Of a stretch of DNA of 64,000 bases, positions 24,978-34,519 are shown piece after piece. The position numbers were made by a program, and so were the translations under genes. The notes beneath the pieces are model-generated. The model was not told the DNA's origin. It did no database searches and saw nothing but the letters and a program-made list of their open reading frames with translations. Source of the DNA: Gammaproteobacteria bacterium (GTDB taxonomy: Bacteria; Pseudomonadota; Gammaproteobacteria; Pseudomonadales; Azotimanducaceae); contig JAUIAV010000005.1 in NCBI GenBank assembly GCA_030425195.1, positions 62,001 through 126,000 of the forward strand. The letters are read 5' to 3'. Within the stretch, counting starts at the first letter, position 1. The number at the start of each line of letters is the position of its first letter.

Positions 24978-24999
24978 GGCCTGCCGATCCCGGCAGGCC
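24978..24999. repeat. 9-bp inverted repeat upstream of the acyl-ACP synthetase gene
   Basis: GGCCTGCCG, loop ATCC, CGGCAGGCC: a perfect 9-bp stem. It sits between the end of rpoD and the lipid operon. On neither strand is it followed directly by a T-run (a run of A follows instead), so it is not a standard intrinsic terminator. An operator, or an imperfect terminator of rpoD, are the options. Confidence 0.6.
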
Positions 25000-25074
25000 A
25001 AAAACGCCGCTATTAAACCACATCGGAAATCAATTAAAACTCCATTGTGTTTCAAGACTGATTCATTCTGTGAC

Positions 25075-26904
25075 CTACGAGCGGCCTCCATCCAGCCATT
25101 CGTCAAGAAAACTCCTTAAATGTTCGGACCGGCTCGGATGCCGCAGTTTTCTCAACGCCTTAGCCTCAATTTGCCTGATTCTCTCGCGAGTTACATCGAA
25201 CTGCTTACCAACTTCTTCAAGCGTGTGGTCCGTATTCATGTCGATACCGAACCGCATGCGCAGAACTTTGGCTTCCCGGGCGGTCAGACCGCCGAGGACA
25301 TCCCGCGTTGCCTCCTTTAGACCCTCGCCGGTGGCCAATTCAACCGGTGAACCGATGGTCACGTCTTCGATGAAGTCCCCGAGATGGGAGTCTTCGTCAT
25401 CCCCGATGGGCGTTTCCAGCGAGATCGGCTCCTTGGCGATCTTCAGCACCCGGCGGACCTTGTCCTCCGGCATGTCCATACGCTCGCCCAGTTCCTCTGG
25501 TGTCGGCTCGCGGCCCATTTCCTGAAGCATCTGCCGGGAAACCCGGTTCAGCTTGTTGATCGTCTCGATCATGTGCACGGGGATCCGGATGGTCCGGGCC
25601 TGGTCGGCGATGGACCGGGTGATGGCCTGACGAATCCACCAGGTCGCGTAGGTGGAAAACTTGTAGCCGCGCCGGTACTCGAACTTGTCCACCGCCTTCA
25701 TCAGACCGATGTTGCCTTCCTGAATGAGGTCCAGGAACTGCAGGCCGCGGTTCGTGTACTTCTTGGCGATGGAAATCACCAGACGCAGGTTGGCTTCCAC
25801 CATGTCCTTCTTCGCCCGGCGGGCTTTGGCCTCACCCAGCGACATGCGTCGGTTGATGTCCTTGATCTCGGCCACGGTGAGGCCGGTCTCGGCGCTGACC
25901 GCCTTCAGCTTCTTCTGAGCGCGGACGATGTCGTCCTTGTGCGCATCGAGCGCTGCCGAATAGTCTTTCTTCTGCTTGATGAGCCGGTTCACCCAGGCAA
26001 TGCTCGCCTCGTTGCCGACGTAAGCCTTCCGGAACACGTCGCGCGGCACACCGCAGGTCCGAACGCACGTGTTCATGATGATCCGCTCCTGACGGCGGAC
26101 CCGGTCGAGACCACGGCGGGCCATGTCGACCATCTCATCGAAGTGCCGCGGTACCAGCTTGAAAGGCGAATAGGCTTCACCCAGCTTTGCCAGCTGCTCT
26201 TCCGCTTCCTTGCTGCTGCGTCCCTTGTCCTTGATGACCTTCTGGGTTTTGTTGTACTGACGCTTCAGTGCAGTGAAACGGCGTTTGGCTTCCACCGGAT
26301 CGGGACCCTTGTCCTCTTCTTCCTCGTCGTCGTCCTTGGCCTGATTCTGCTGGCCCGGCTGCACCTGCTGCGCCTGAGGCACGTTGTCGGTGGGATCCAG
26401 ATAACCGACGAGGAGATCGGCCAGCTTGCCTTCCTTGGTGACCTCGGCGTAGGTCTCGAGCAGGTACTCGACGGCGCCCGGATAATGCGCCAGGGCGGCC
26501 AGAGTGTCCCGGATGCCTTCCTCGATGCGCTTGGCGATGGCGATCTCACCTTCCCGGGTGAGCAGCTCCACCGTACCCATCTCACGCATGTACATGCGCA
26601 CCGGATCCGTGGTCCGGCCTGCTTCGGTTTCAACGGCCGCCAGCGCCGCAGCCGCTTCCTCCGCTGCAATCTCGTCCGCCGTGTTCTCACCCGTGGTGAG
26701 CAGCTCGTCGCTGTCCGGGGCAGCCTCGTAGACCGTGATCCCCATGTCGTTGATCATCCGGATGATGTCCTCGATCTGATCCGGATCGCTGATATCGTCG
26801 GGCAGGTGATCGTTCACCTCGGCGTAGGTGATGTATCCCTGCTCCTTGCCCTTCGCAATGAGTTCTTTGAGTCGAGATTCCTGCTGTTGGATTTGGTTGC
26901 TCAT
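25075..26904 (-). CDS. rpoD: RNA polymerase primary sigma factor sigma70
   Basis: 609 aa (E. coli 613). Region 1.1 at the N-terminus, an acidic non-conserved insert around residues 190-205, region 2 with [20 protein letters not shown] and [14 protein letters not shown], region 3 after [12 protein letters not shown], and region 4.2 with the helix-turn-helix [21 protein letters not shown]. It directs the polymerase to housekeeping promoters. It is the last gene of the macromolecular-synthesis operon, 313 bp downstream of dnaG, and probably has its own promoter in that gap. Confidence 0.99.
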   Translation of the reverse strand: MSNQIQQQESRLKELIAKGKEQGYITYAEVNDHLPDDISDPDQIEDIIRMINDMGITVYEAAPDSDELLTTGENTADEIAAEEAAAALAAVETEAGRTTDPVRMYMREMGTVELLTREGEIAIAKRIEEGIRDTLAALAHYPGAVEYLLETYAEVTKEGKLADLLVGYLDPTDNVPQAQQVQPGQQNQAKDDDEEEEDKGPDPVEAKRRFTALKRQYNKTQKVIKDKGRSSKEAEEQLAKLGEAYSPFKLVPRHFDEMVDMARRGLDRVRRQERIIMNTCVRTCGVPRDVFRKAYVGNEASIAWVNRLIKQKKDYSAALDAHKDDIVRAQKKLKAVSAETGLTVAEIKDINRRMSLGEAKARRAKKDMVEANLRLVISIAKKYTNRGLQFLDLIQEGNIGLMKAVDKFEYRRGYKFSTYATWWIRQAITRSIADQARTIRIPVHMIETINKLNRVSRQMLQEMGREPTPEELGERMDMPEDKVRRVLKIAKEPISLETPIGDDEDSHLGDFIEDVTIGSPVELATGEGLKEATRDVLGGLTAREAKVLRMRFGIDMNTDHTLEEVGKQFDVTRERIRQIEAKALRKLRHPSRSEHLRSFLDEWLDGGRS

Positions 26905-27217
26905 AGACCCTCTTTGGTAGAAAAACGTTGACCTGCCCAGGGTGCTGCCGTGGGATCTGTGGAAATTGTGCTCACTGAGGTCGGTCGCTTGCCGACTTTC
27001 ATTCCACCCGATCCGCTGCTCACCACAGGTGAACGCGTATTACAGTCTTTCGAAGTTACTCAAAAAACCTAATAAAAACAGTCGCGTACGCTCGAGCCTC
27101 CCCTTCCGAGGCCCGGACAAACGGGCGATTATACCCGTCTATATGGTGATCTCCAAAGCCGATTCAAGGGTGATCGGAGGAAAACCGGCCCGGTGAGGCC
27201 GCCTTCCCCGGCCATCC
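26905..27217 (-). promoter_or_regulatory. dnaG-rpoD intergenic region, candidate rpoD promoter
   Basis: 313 bp without a gene. On the minus strand TTGAGT (27063-27058) and TAATAC (27042-27037) are spaced 15 bp, a shortened sigma70-like pair about 130 bp before rpoD. Near the dnaG end is a GC stem at 27181-27201. The stretch around 27040-27090 is AT rich. The rpoD start has no strong ribosome site beyond GAGGG 5 nt upstream. Confidence 0.35.
27181..27201 (-). terminator. weak candidate terminator after dnaG
   Basis: On the minus strand CGGCC, a six-base loop, GGCCG, then G and four T. The stem is short but GC rich, and the site lies 17 bp after the dnaG stop. It could attenuate rather than stop transcription into rpoD. 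Confidence 0.3.
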
Positions 27218-28963
27218 TCAGCTCTGGTTGGACCCCGAATCCCGGGCCGGGTGCCCGGAGGCCTGAAGCGTTCGCAGCGCTTTCAGCTTGTCAGCGCTCG
27301 GAGCCTCCTTCAGCTCGCTCAGCAGCTGGCGCCGCGCCTCCCGCGCCTTTCCGGAGACGTAGCTCTGCAACCCCTCGGCAAGCTCCCTGACGACGGCCGC
27401 CTCCGGCAGCGTATGCGGCTGTTCAGCCAGCCGTCCGATCTCGGCAGCCAGCGGGCTGCCGGCCCATCGGCCCACCAGCTCGCTCCGGTCGGCCCCCGGA
27501 TTTCCGTCCACATACTGGACCACTTCGGCGAAGAGATCCGAGTCCGCATGGCGGGCGACGGCAGCGCGCAGGTCCGCATCCACCGTCTGCAGCGCCTCGG
27601 GTACCCGCAGGACATGGCCGAGCAGTCTGCGGGTGAGCGGCGTCAGACCGCCGTCTGCCGCAACGGGACGCACGGACCGCTGTCTGGGAGCCGGCTTCGG
27701 TGCTCCGGCCAGACCCGTCATCTGGGTCAGCCGGTTCTGCATGAGCTGCTTCAGCACACCGTTCGGCACCTGCTCGATATAGGGGAGGACGAGGCTGGCC
27801 AGACGGGCCTGAGCGTCCAGTTGCCGCACGTCGAGCCCGCTGGCGAGCTCGGAGAAGAGATACTCGATCGCGGGGGCCGCATCATTGACACGCTCGAGGA
27901 ACGCCCCCCTGCCCTCCTTTCGGACGAGCGAATCCGGGTCTTCGCCCTCCGGCAGAAACATGAACTTCAGCTGCCTGCCATCCGTCAGCGTCGGCAGTGC
28001 ATTTTCGAGTGCCTTCCAGGCTGCCCGCCTGCCGGCCGCATCCCCGTCGAAGCAGCAGACCACTTCCTCACAGTACCGGTAGAGCTTCTGGAAATGCTCC
28101 GTGGTTGCAGACGTACCGAGGCTGGCAACGGAGTTGGCGACTCCGGCCTGGGAGAGCGCCACCACGTCCATGTACCCCTCGACCACGATCAGCTGCTCGA
28201 TCCGGCGCAGCGCATTCCGGGCCTCATACAGACCATAAAGCTCGCGGCCTTTGTGGAACACGGGCGTCTCCGGGCTGTTCAGGTACTTCGGCCCGTCCCC
28301 CTCTCCCATGATCCGGCCGCCGAATCCGATCACCCGCCCCCGGACGTCACGGATCGGAAAGAGGATCCGATCCCGGAAACGGTCATAGACGTTTCCTTTC
28401 TCGTTGTTGATCAGAAGACCCGCCGCGAGCAGGTCCGCCTGCTTCACGGTCGGGTCGTTCCGGAACGTCTCCTCGATCGTATGCCAGCCCTCGGGTGCAT
28501 AGCCGAGCGCGAAATCCCGGGCGACCACACCTGTCACGCCGCGCTGCTTGAGATAGGCGACCGCATGTTCGGCCGTTCGGAGCTGCCGCCGGTAGACCTT
28601 CTCCGCCTTCTCGAGCACTTCGTAAAGCCGGGAGTGATCTTCGGGCGGTGGTCCCCGGTCCGCTTCCCGGGGGACATCCACGCCGGCCAGTCGGGCCAGT
28701 GTCTCCACAGCCTCCACGAAATCCAGCCGGTCGTACTCCATGAGAAAGGTGAGCGCGGTGCCGGAAGCCTGACAGCCGAAGCAGTGATAAAACTGCTTGT
28801 CGGGAACCACGTTGAACGAGGGCGTCTTCTCCTCGTGGAACGGACAGCGGGCCTTGTAGCTCCGTCCCGCCTTCTTCAGCGGTACCCGGGCATCGATCAC
28901 GTCGACGATGTCCGTCCTGTCGAGCAGGTCGTTGATGAAGGATTGAGGGATGAGGCCGGCCAT
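27218..28963 (-). CDS. dnaG: DNA primase
   Basis: 581 aa, the same length as E. coli DnaG. The N-terminal CHC2 zinc finger reads CPFHEEKTPSFNV then YHCFGC (about residues 40-64). The TOPRIM domain has VVEGYMDVVALSQAG (about 260) and CCFDGDAAGRRAA. The C-terminal helical domain contacts DnaB helicase. It makes RNA primers at the replication fork. The gene order rpsU-yqeY-dnaG-rpoD is kept, but a guanylyltransferase gene and a palindromic array separate it from yqeY. Confidence 0.98.
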   Translation of the reverse strand: MAGLIPQSFINDLLDRTDIVDVIDARVPLKKAGRSYKARCPFHEEKTPSFNVVPDKQFYHCFGCQASGTALTFLMEYDRLDFVEAVETLARLAGVDVPREADRGPPPEDHSRLYEVLEKAEKVYRRQLRTAEHAVAYLKQRGVTGVVARDFALGYAPEGWHTIEETFRNDPTVKQADLLAAGLLINNEKGNVYDRFRDRILFPIRDVRGRVIGFGGRIMGEGDGPKYLNSPETPVFHKGRELYGLYEARNALRRIEQLIVVEGYMDVVALSQAGVANSVASLGTSATTEHFQKLYRYCEEVVCCFDGDAAGRRAAWKALENALPTLTDGRQLKFMFLPEGEDPDSLVRKEGRGAFLERVNDAAPAIEYLFSELASGLDVRQLDAQARLASLVLPYIEQVPNGVLKQLMQNRLTQMTGLAGAPKPAPRQRSVRPVAADGGLTPLTRRLLGHVLRVPEALQTVDADLRAAVARHADSDLFAEVVQYVDGNPGADRSELVGRWAGSPLAAEIGRLAEQPHTLPEAAVVRELAEGLQSYVSGKAREARRQLLSELKEAPSADKLKALRTLQASGHPARDSGSNQS

Positions 28964-29052
28964 GCCGATACGTTAGCAGAACTCGCCGGCCGTCCGAAGA
29001 AGCCAACCGCGTCGAAACCGAATTACCGGCCCGGGCGCGTCAGCGGCCGGTT

Positions 29053-29206
29053 CTACGGGCTCCGCCCGCAGACGGGAGTTTTTGCTACGCAAAAACTCCA
29101 TATGTAAGGCCGTACACGGCAGTTCTGCTTTCGCAGAACTGCTTATCTACGGGCTCCGCCCGTAGACGGGAGTTTTTGCTACGCAAAAACTCCATATGTA
29201 CGGCCG
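29053..29206. repeat. palindromic repeat array between manC and dnaG
   Basis: Two 60-bp direct repeats (29053-29112 and 29147-29206) with only two differences, 94 bp apart. Each contains a perfect 11-bp stem GGAGTTTTTGC-TAC-GCAAAAACTCC (29075-29099 and 29169-29193) and a CTACGGGC-TCC-GCCCGTAG-type stem (perfect in the second copy). The 34-bp spacer holds another perfect stem, GCAGTTCTGC-TTTC-GCAGAACTGC (29119-29142). The array looks like an extragenic palindromic (BIME-like) element; it is not a CRISPR. Confidence 0.9.
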
Positions 29207-29221
29207 CATCAGCGGCCGTAC
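29198..29221 (-). terminator. 10-bp inverted repeat over the manC stop codon
   Basis: GTACGGCCGC-ATCA-GCGGCCGTAC is a perfect palindrome spanning the last codons and the TGA of the guanylyltransferase gene. It is strongly GC rich and may act as a transcription stop or mRNA-end stabiliser. No T-run follows, so an intrinsic terminator is not certain. Confidence 0.4.
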
Positions 29222-30597
29222 ACGTCTTCAAAACGGACAATGTCATCCTCGCCGAGGTAAGCGCCCACCTGCACCTCGATCAGCTCCAGCGGCAGACGGC
29301 CGGGGTTGGCCAGCCGGTGGGTCGTGCCGAGCGGAATGTAGGTGCTCTCATTCTCCGCGAGCATGAAAGTCTCCTCCCCCCGGGTCACTTCCGCCGTGCC
29401 GCGCACGACGATCCAGTGCTCGGCCCGGTGATGGTGCATCTGCAGAGAGAGCCGTTCGCCGGGCTTCACCCGGATCCGTTTCACCTGATACCGGTCACCC
29501 TGCTCGACGGATTCATAGCTGCCCCAGGGACGGAACACCTCCCGATGGGTCAGATGCTCTTCCCGGCCGCTGGCCTTCAGACGATCCACCAGGGTCTTCA
29601 CGCCCTGCACCTCATTGCGGTCCGCCACGAGGACGGCATCCGCCGTTTCCACCACGATGAGGTTGCGCACACCCAGGGTGCCCACCAGCCGATGATTGGC
29701 CTGAACGTAGGAATTTTCAGTGTCGACGCTGACCACGTCTCCACTCTGGTGGTTGCCGGAGGCATCCTGCTCGGATGCATCCAGGATCGCCGACCAGCTG
29801 CCCACGTCGGACCAGTCGAAGGAAGCCGGTACCATCCAGGCGTCCGCCGTTTTCTCCATCACCGCGTAATCGATGGAATCAGCGGGACAATCCAGAAACT
29901 GGCGTCCGGGCCGGAAGAAATCCAGATCCACGGAGCCGTTGGCGTGGCTTGCCCGCAGAGGTTCGGACATGGACGGTGCATGACGATCCAGCGCTTTCAG
30001 GTAGCTCCCGGCTCCGAGCACGAACATGCCCGAATTCCAGAAGTACTCGCCGCTGGCCAGGTAGGATTCGGCCGTGGGCTCATCGGGTTTCTCGACAAAG
30101 GCCTGAACGGGCCTGGCGGCAGTGCCGTCGCCGGAGGCCCGGATGTAGCCATAACCCGTCTCCGGCCGATCCGGCTGCACGCCGAAAGTCACGAGCCCGC
30201 CCTGTTCCGCGGCCGTCACCGCGTGCTCGACCGCGGCGGCAAAACCCGCCTCGTCCTGAATCAGGTGATCCGACGGCAGCACCAGCAGCGTCGCCCCTTC
30301 GGGCGCGGCCAGCGCTGCCAGACCGATCGCGGGGGCCGTGTTGCGTCCTTCCGGCTCGAGGATGATCTCACCCCATTCCACACCGATGGCACGGCACTGT
30401 TCGGCCACCAGAAACCGGTGCTCGTCATTGCAGACGATGATGGGCGCCGCCGCGGTGACCTTCGCTGCCCGAAGGAGCGTTTCCTGGAGCAGAGAATGCT
30501 CGGAAAACAGTGCGTGGAACTGCTTGGGATACAGCGCCCGGGACAACGGCCAGAGCCGGCTCCCGGAGCCACCGGCGAGAACTACTGGAATGAGCAC
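29209..30597 (-). CDS. manC: mannose-1-phosphate guanylyltransferase / mannose-6-phosphate isomerase
   Basis: 462 aa, bifunctional AlgA/ManC type. The N-terminal GDP-mannose pyrophosphorylase domain has VVLAGGSGSRLWPLSRALYP and later FVEKPD. The C-terminal type II PMI cupin has RPWGSYESVEQGDRYQVKRI, then KPGERLSLQMHHHRAEHWIV and ESTYIPLGTTHRLANPG. It supplies GDP-mannose for exopolysaccharide or O-antigen, which fits the glycan block at the left end. It stands on the minus strand inside the rpsU-yqeY-dnaG-rpoD order, where such a gene is not usual, next to a palindromic array; it may have been inserted. Confidence 0.95.
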   Translation of the reverse strand: MLIPVVLAGGSGSRLWPLSRALYPKQFHALFSEHSLLQETLLRAAKVTAAAPIIVCNDEHRFLVAEQCRAIGVEWGEIILEPEGRNTAPAIGLAALAAPEGATLLVLPSDHLIQDEAGFAAAVEHAVTAAEQGGLVTFGVQPDRPETGYGYIRASGDGTAARPVQAFVEKPDEPTAESYLASGEYFWNSGMFVLGAGSYLKALDRHAPSMSEPLRASHANGSVDLDFFRPGRQFLDCPADSIDYAVMEKTADAWMVPASFDWSDVGSWSAILDASEQDASGNHQSGDVVSVDTENSYVQANHRLVGTLGVRNLIVVETADAVLVADRNEVQGVKTLVDRLKASGREEHLTHREVFRPWGSYESVEQGDRYQVKRIRVKPGERLSLQMHHHRAEHWIVVRGTAEVTRGEETFMLAENESTYIPLGTTHRLANPGRLPLELIEVQVGAYLGEDDIVRFEDVYGR

Positions 30598-30713
30598 GTT
30601 TCAGCCTGCAACGGTGAGGGAACTGGAGTCTACCCTGTCTGACCGGCGGTTCCCCGGCTGGAACCGTAAGAAACTGCAAACAGTTAGTACGCCCGACAGA
30701 CGGGCAATCCAGG

Positions 30714-31160
30714 TCAGCCGAGGCGCGCTTTCACCTTGGCGCTCACCACCGCCATGTCGGCCCGGCCGGTGATGGCCGCTTTGACCGCCCCCATCACCTT
30801 GCCCATGTCCTGCATGCCGGCGGCACCCGTCTCGCTCACCACCTTATCGACCAGCACCTCGATGTCCGTCTCGGACATGGCCGCGGGCATGAAGCTCTCG
30901 ACCACCTCGATCTCGAACCGCTCGGTGGCGGCCAGGTCTTCCCGGCCTGCGCCTTCGAACTGGGCGAGGGAATCACGGCGCTGCTTGAGCATCCGTGTGA
31001 GGATGTCGAGTACGTCCGAGTCGGTGAGCGTTCGGCGCTCGTCCACCTCGACGCGTTTGATCTCCGCGTTGACCATTCTGAGCGCGGCCACACGCGCCTT
31101 GTCCCGGGCCTTCATGGCGGCCTTGGTTTCTTCGCTGATGCGTGAGATCAGTTCGGACAT
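30714..31160 (-). CDS. yqeY: YqeY/GatB-related protein
   Basis: 148 aa. Family signature [19 protein letters not shown] near the N-terminus and [20 protein letters not shown] at the C-terminus, which is related to the tail of GatB and thought to touch tRNA. The molecular job is not settled. It sits 41 bp after rpsU, its usual partner, and is followed by a 116-bp gap before manC. Confidence 0.95.
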   Translation of the reverse strand: MSELISRISEETKAAMKARDKARVAALRMVNAEIKRVEVDERRTLTDSDVLDILTRMLKQRRDSLAQFEGAGREDLAATERFEIEVVESFMPAAMSETDIEVLVDKVVSETGAAGMQDMGKVMGAVKAAITGRADMAVVSAKVKARLG

Positions 31161-31201
31161 CTGGGAGAGGGGAGTGGGAGCACGGCTCCCATGGATCCTG
31201 C

Positions 31202-31417
31202 CTAGTAGGATTTCTCGAAGCGGCGAGCTTCCCGCTGCAGCTTCTTCAGGTGGCGCTTGACCGCGGCAGCAGCCTTGCGCTTGCGGACGGCCGTCGGCTT
31301 CTCGTAGAACTCACGCCGGCGGACTTCGGAGAGCACGCCTGCTTTCTCGCAGGAGCGCTTGAAGCGGCGCAGGGCCACGTCGAACGGCTCGTTTTCTTTG
31401 ACTTTAACGCTTGGCAT
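31202..31417 (-). CDS. rpsU: 30S ribosomal protein bS21
   Basis: 71 aa, the exact family length. [20 protein letters not shown] at the start and [20 protein letters not shown] in the basic C-terminal half. bS21 sits near the 3' end of 16S rRNA and helps initiation. It heads the macromolecular-synthesis operon; the 129-bp region to the divergent tsaD gene should hold both promoters. Confidence 0.99.
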   Translation of the reverse strand: MPSVKVKENEPFDVALRRFKRSCEKAGVLSEVRRREFYEKPTAVRKRKAAAAVKRHLKKLQREARRFEKSY

Positions 31418-31546
31418 CTGTGGTTCTGCCTGGGCTCAACTCGTGCTGAAAGGCGGCGGATTCTACTGGGTTCGCCCGCCTTTGCAAAGCCGGATTCCGC
31501 ACGACAGCGGCATTTCCACGCCGATTTGGGGGTAAACTGCCGGCCC

Positions 31547-32578
31547 ATGCGTGTTCTCGGCATCGAAACCTCCTGCGACGAAACCGGCGTCGCCCTCTAC
31601 GACAGCGACCTCGGGCTGCTGGCGGACGCCGTGCACAGCCAGGTGGCCCTGCACGCGGGCTACGGCGGCGTGGTCCCGGAGCTCGCCTCGAGGGATCATG
31701 TCCGTCGGCTGATCCCGTTAATAAGAAATATAATTGACAAAGGAGCCGAAAGAGTGCCGGGTCTGGCGCTCGGGAACCTCGACGCGGTGGCTTACACCGC
31801 CGGACCGGGGCTGGCAGGCGCCCTGATGGTGGGTGCAGGATTCGGCGAGACGCTCGCCTGGTCGCTCGGGCTGCCCGCGATGCCGGTTCATCACATGGAA
31901 GGCCATCTGCTGGCTCCGCTGCTCGGCGCGGAGGAAGACATCCCCTTCCCGTTCGTCGCACTCCTCGTCTCCGGGGGCCACACTCAGCTGGTGGAGGTCG
32001 CCGCCATCGGCGAGTATCGGCTGCTCGGGGAATCTCTGGACGATGCCGCCGGTGAGGCCTTCGACAAGACGGCGAAGCTGCTCGACCTGGGCTACCCGGG
32101 CGGACCGGCGCTGGCAAAGGCGGCCGAGGACGGCGATCCGACCCGATTCCGCTTTCCGCGCCCCATGACTGATCGCCCGGGCCTGGATTTCAGCTTCAGC
32201 GGCCTGAAAACCTTCACCCTGAACACGGTCAATGCCCATCAGCCGCTCACCGGGCAGGATCGGGCCGACATCGCCCGGGCGTTCGAGGACGCCGTGGTCG
32301 ATACGCTGTACATCAAATGCCGCCGCGCGCTCGAGAGCACCGGTTGCGACACCCTGCTCATGGCCGGCGGTGTCTCCGCCAACCGGCGCCTGCGGCGAAC
32401 GCTGGACGAACGCCTGAACGCCACCGTCATCTACCCGAGGCCGGATCTGTGCACCGACAACGGCGCCATGATTGCTTTTGCCGGTTGCCAGCGTCTGCTG
32501 GCCGGACAGCGCTCGGAATCCATCATCTCCGTGCGCCCGAGATGGCCGATGACCGAGCTGCCCGGGCTCGGCAACTGA
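31547..32578 (+). CDS. tsaD: tRNA N6-adenosine threonylcarbamoyltransferase
   Basis: 343 aa. The frame is open from 31142 but the family starts at ATG 31547 ([19 protein letters not shown]). The iron-binding pair is in HHMEGH. The nucleotide loops are [23 protein letters not shown] and [13 protein letters not shown], and the late Asp is in [10 protein letters not shown]. With TsaBCE it makes t6A37 in ANN-decoding tRNAs, in the cytoplasm. It is divergent from rpsU as in many gammaproteobacteria and followed directly by folB. Confidence 0.98.
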   Translation: MRVLGIETSCDETGVALYDSDLGLLADAVHSQVALHAGYGGVVPELASRDHVRRLIPLIRNIIDKGAERVPGLALGNLDAVAYTAGPGLAGALMVGAGFGETLAWSLGLPAMPVHHMEGHLLAPLLGAEEDIPFPFVALLVSGGHTQLVEVAAIGEYRLLGESLDDAAGEAFDKTAKLLDLGYPGGPALAKAAEDGDPTRFRFPRPMTDRPGLDFSFSGLKTFTLNTVNAHQPLTGQDRADIARAFEDAVVDTLYIKCRRALESTGCDTLLMAGGVSANRRLRRTLDERLNATVIYPRPDLCTDNGAMIAFAGCQRLLAGQRSESIISVRPRWPMTELPGLGN

Positions 32579-32579
32579 C

Positions 32580-32930
32580 GTGGGGACGCTGTTCATCCGC
32601 TCGCTGCCCGTGGACTGTGTCATCGGCGTCCATCCGTTCGAGCAGAGGAGCCGGCAGCGCCTGCTCATCAGCCTGAGCGTGGAGATGGACTTCACCGGTG
32701 CGGCCCGCACGGACGCCATGGAGCAGGCCGTGGACTATTCCGCACTGTCCGATGAGATCGCCGCCTTCGCCCGGGAAGGCCGCTTTGCCCTGATCGAAAC
32801 CCTGGCCGAGCGGCTGGCCGATCACCTGTTCGCGCCGCCCATGGACAGCCTGGAGCTGGAGATCATCAAACCCGCCGCCCTCGCCGCCACCCGTGAGGTG
32901 GGCGTGCGCGTACGCCGCGCCCGGGAGTAG
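32580..32930 (+). CDS. folB: dihydroneopterin aldolase
   Basis: 116 aa. GTG start at 32580, one base after the tsaD stop, so translation is probably coupled. The family motifs are VDCVIGVHPFEQRSRQ near the N-terminus, VDYSALSDEI and the active-site Glu/Lys context FALIETLAERLADH then IIKPAAL. It cleaves dihydroneopterin to 6-hydroxymethyl-dihydropterin in folate synthesis. Length fits the family (about 120). Confidence 0.95.
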   Translation: MGTLFIRSLPVDCVIGVHPFEQRSRQRLLISLSVEMDFTGAARTDAMEQAVDYSALSDEIAAFAREGRFALIETLAERLADHLFAPPMDSLELEIIKPAALAATREVGVRVRRARE

Positions 32931-32932
32931 CC

Positions 32933-34519
32933 ATGCCCGCCGCTGCCCGCGCCCTCACCGCCTGCCTGCTTTGCCTGCTGGCCGCCGGCTGCGGGGAACC
33001 CGAGTCCGCACCGGACCTGACGGAGCTCACTGCAGCAGAGCTGGCTGCCGGGTTGCGGGAGGGCTCCCTCGCCGCCAGTTCGGTCACCCGGGCGCATCTG
33101 GCCCGGATCGACGCACTGAATCAACGGGGGCCTCGGCTGCGCGCCGTGCTCACGGTGAATCCGGCGGCGTCGGCAGACGCCGCCGAGCTGGATCGGCGTT
33201 TCGCCGAAGCGGGTCCCGTCGGTCCTCTGCACGGGCTGCCGGTGCTGATCAAGGGCAACATCGATGTGGCCGGGATGAGCTCGTCCGCCGGGTCGCTGGC
33301 GCTGACTGACGGCATCGGGCCGGTAACGGAAGACGCTTTCCTGGTCGCCCGTCTGCGCGCCGCCGGTGCCGTCATCCTCGGAACGGCCAATCTCAGTGAA
33401 TGGGCCAACTTCCGTGACGGGAAATCCTCGTCCGGCTGGAGCAGCCAGGGTGGCCAGACCCGCAACCCGCACGTGCTCGACAGAAACCCCTGCGGATCGT
33501 CGAGCGGCTCCGCGGTCGCCGTGGCGGCACGGATGGCGCCGCTGGCGGTGGGCACCGAAACCAACGGGTCCATCGTCTGTCCCGCGGCTGCGAACGGCAT
33601 CGTCGGCATCAAGCCCACGCTAGGCCTGGTCAGCCGACGCGGCGTCATACCCATCTCGCATACCCAGGACACGGCCGGACCCATGGCGCGGACGGTCACC
33701 GGTGCCGCCCTGCTGCTGGAAACTCTTGCGGGCTACGACCCGGACGACCCCGGCGCACGACGAATCGAATCCAGGACCTATCGGCCGGACCCCGGAACAA
33801 CCCGGCTGGAGGGTCGACGCATCGGCGTTCTGCGCACCTACGCCGGCGCCGGTGCCAGGCCGCAGCTCGACGCCGTCTACCAGAACGCCATCGCGCAGCT
33901 CGAGGCTCTCGGTGCCCGACTGGTGGATCCCATCGAATTCGAACGCGCGCCGGAATTCCGGGCCGCTGCCTACCGGATCCTCCTCCGCGAATTCAAGGCG
34001 GGGCTGAACCGGTACCTCGCCGACCGCTCCCTGCCGGAGGACCGGGACAGTCTGGCCGATCTGATTGCCTACAATGACGCCAACGCCGGGGTCATGATGC
34101 CCATCTTCGGACAGAGCATCTTCCTCGAGGCAGAGGCGCTTTCCGGTCTCGACGACCCGCAGTACGGCGACGACATCACCCTGGTCCAGGACGGTCTGCG
34201 CGCCGATCTCCATACCCTGTTCGAAAACCATCGGCTCGATGCCCTGCTCACACCCGGCAACAGCCCCGCCTGGAAGACGGACTGGGTGAACGGGGACCAC
34301 TTCAGCTATGGCGGTACGGCCTATCTGGCAGCCATTACCGGGTTTCCCGGCATCGCGCTGCCGGCCGGGACCGTCCAATCGCTGCCGGTGAGCGTCGGTC
34401 TCATCGGGCTGCCGGACTCGGAAGCGGAGCTTATCCAGATGGCCTACGCGCTGGAACGGTCCCTGCCGGCAGCACCGGTACCCGGGTTCATTCCGAGTCT
34501 GGAATCGCCTGAGCGCTGA
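32933..34519 (+). CDS. lipoprotein amidase (amidase-signature family)
   Basis: 528 aa. The signal peptide ends in a lipobox, LLAAGC (Cys 21), so the enzyme should be membrane-anchored in the periplasm. The amidase Ser-cisSer-Lys triad is visible: Lys in LPVLIKGN, cis-Ser in [13 protein letters not shown] and Ser in [13 protein letters not shown]. The family hydrolyses amides; the substrate is unknown. It begins 2 bp after folB. The 3' end overlaps the convergent cca gene by 32 bp. A second amidase (60828-62201) in the window is cytoplasmic. Confidence 0.92.
   Translation: MPAAARALTACLLCLLAAGCGEPESAPDLTELTAAELAAGLREGSLAASSVTRAHLARIDALNQRGPRLRAVLTVNPAASADAAELDRRFAEAGPVGPLHGLPVLIKGNIDVAGMSSSAGSLALTDGIGPVTEDAFLVARLRAAGAVILGTANLSEWANFRDGKSSSGWSSQGGQTRNPHVLDRNPCGSSSGSAVAVAARMAPLAVGTETNGSIVCPAAANGIVGIKPTLGLVSRRGVIPISHTQDTAGPMARTVTGAALLLETLAGYDPDDPGARRIESRTYRPDPGTTRLEGRRIGVLRTYAGAGARPQLDAVYQNAIAQLEALGARLVDPIEFERAPEFRAAAYRILLREFKAGLNRYLADRSLPEDRDSLADLIAYNDANAGVMMPIFGQSIFLEAEALSGLDDPQYGDDITLVQDGLRADLHTLFENHRLDALLTPGNSPAWKTDWVNGDHFSYGGTAYLAAITGFPGIALPAGTVQSLPVSVGLIGLPDSEAELIQMAYALERSLPAAPVPGFIPSLESPER

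Noticed and set aside
24978-24999. Intrinsic terminator of rpoD
   Set aside because: The stem is perfect but on neither strand is it followed directly by a T-run, so I list it only as an inverted repeat.
25384-26931. 515-aa open frame antisense to rpoD
   Set aside because: Codon-bias shadow of a highly conserved gene in a GC-rich genome; no ribosome site or recognisable protein.
27251-29107. 618-aa open frame antisense to dnaG
   Set aside because: Exact mirror of dnaG coding sequence, running out through the palindromic array; no motif.
29053-29206. CRISPR-like direct repeats
   Set aside because: Only two 60-bp copies with internal palindromes and a 34-bp spacer that is itself a palindrome; no cas genes.
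31142-31546. N-terminal extension of TsaD by 135 residues
   Set aside because: It covers rpsU and the divergent promoter region; TsaD begins with [14 protein letters not shown] at 31547.
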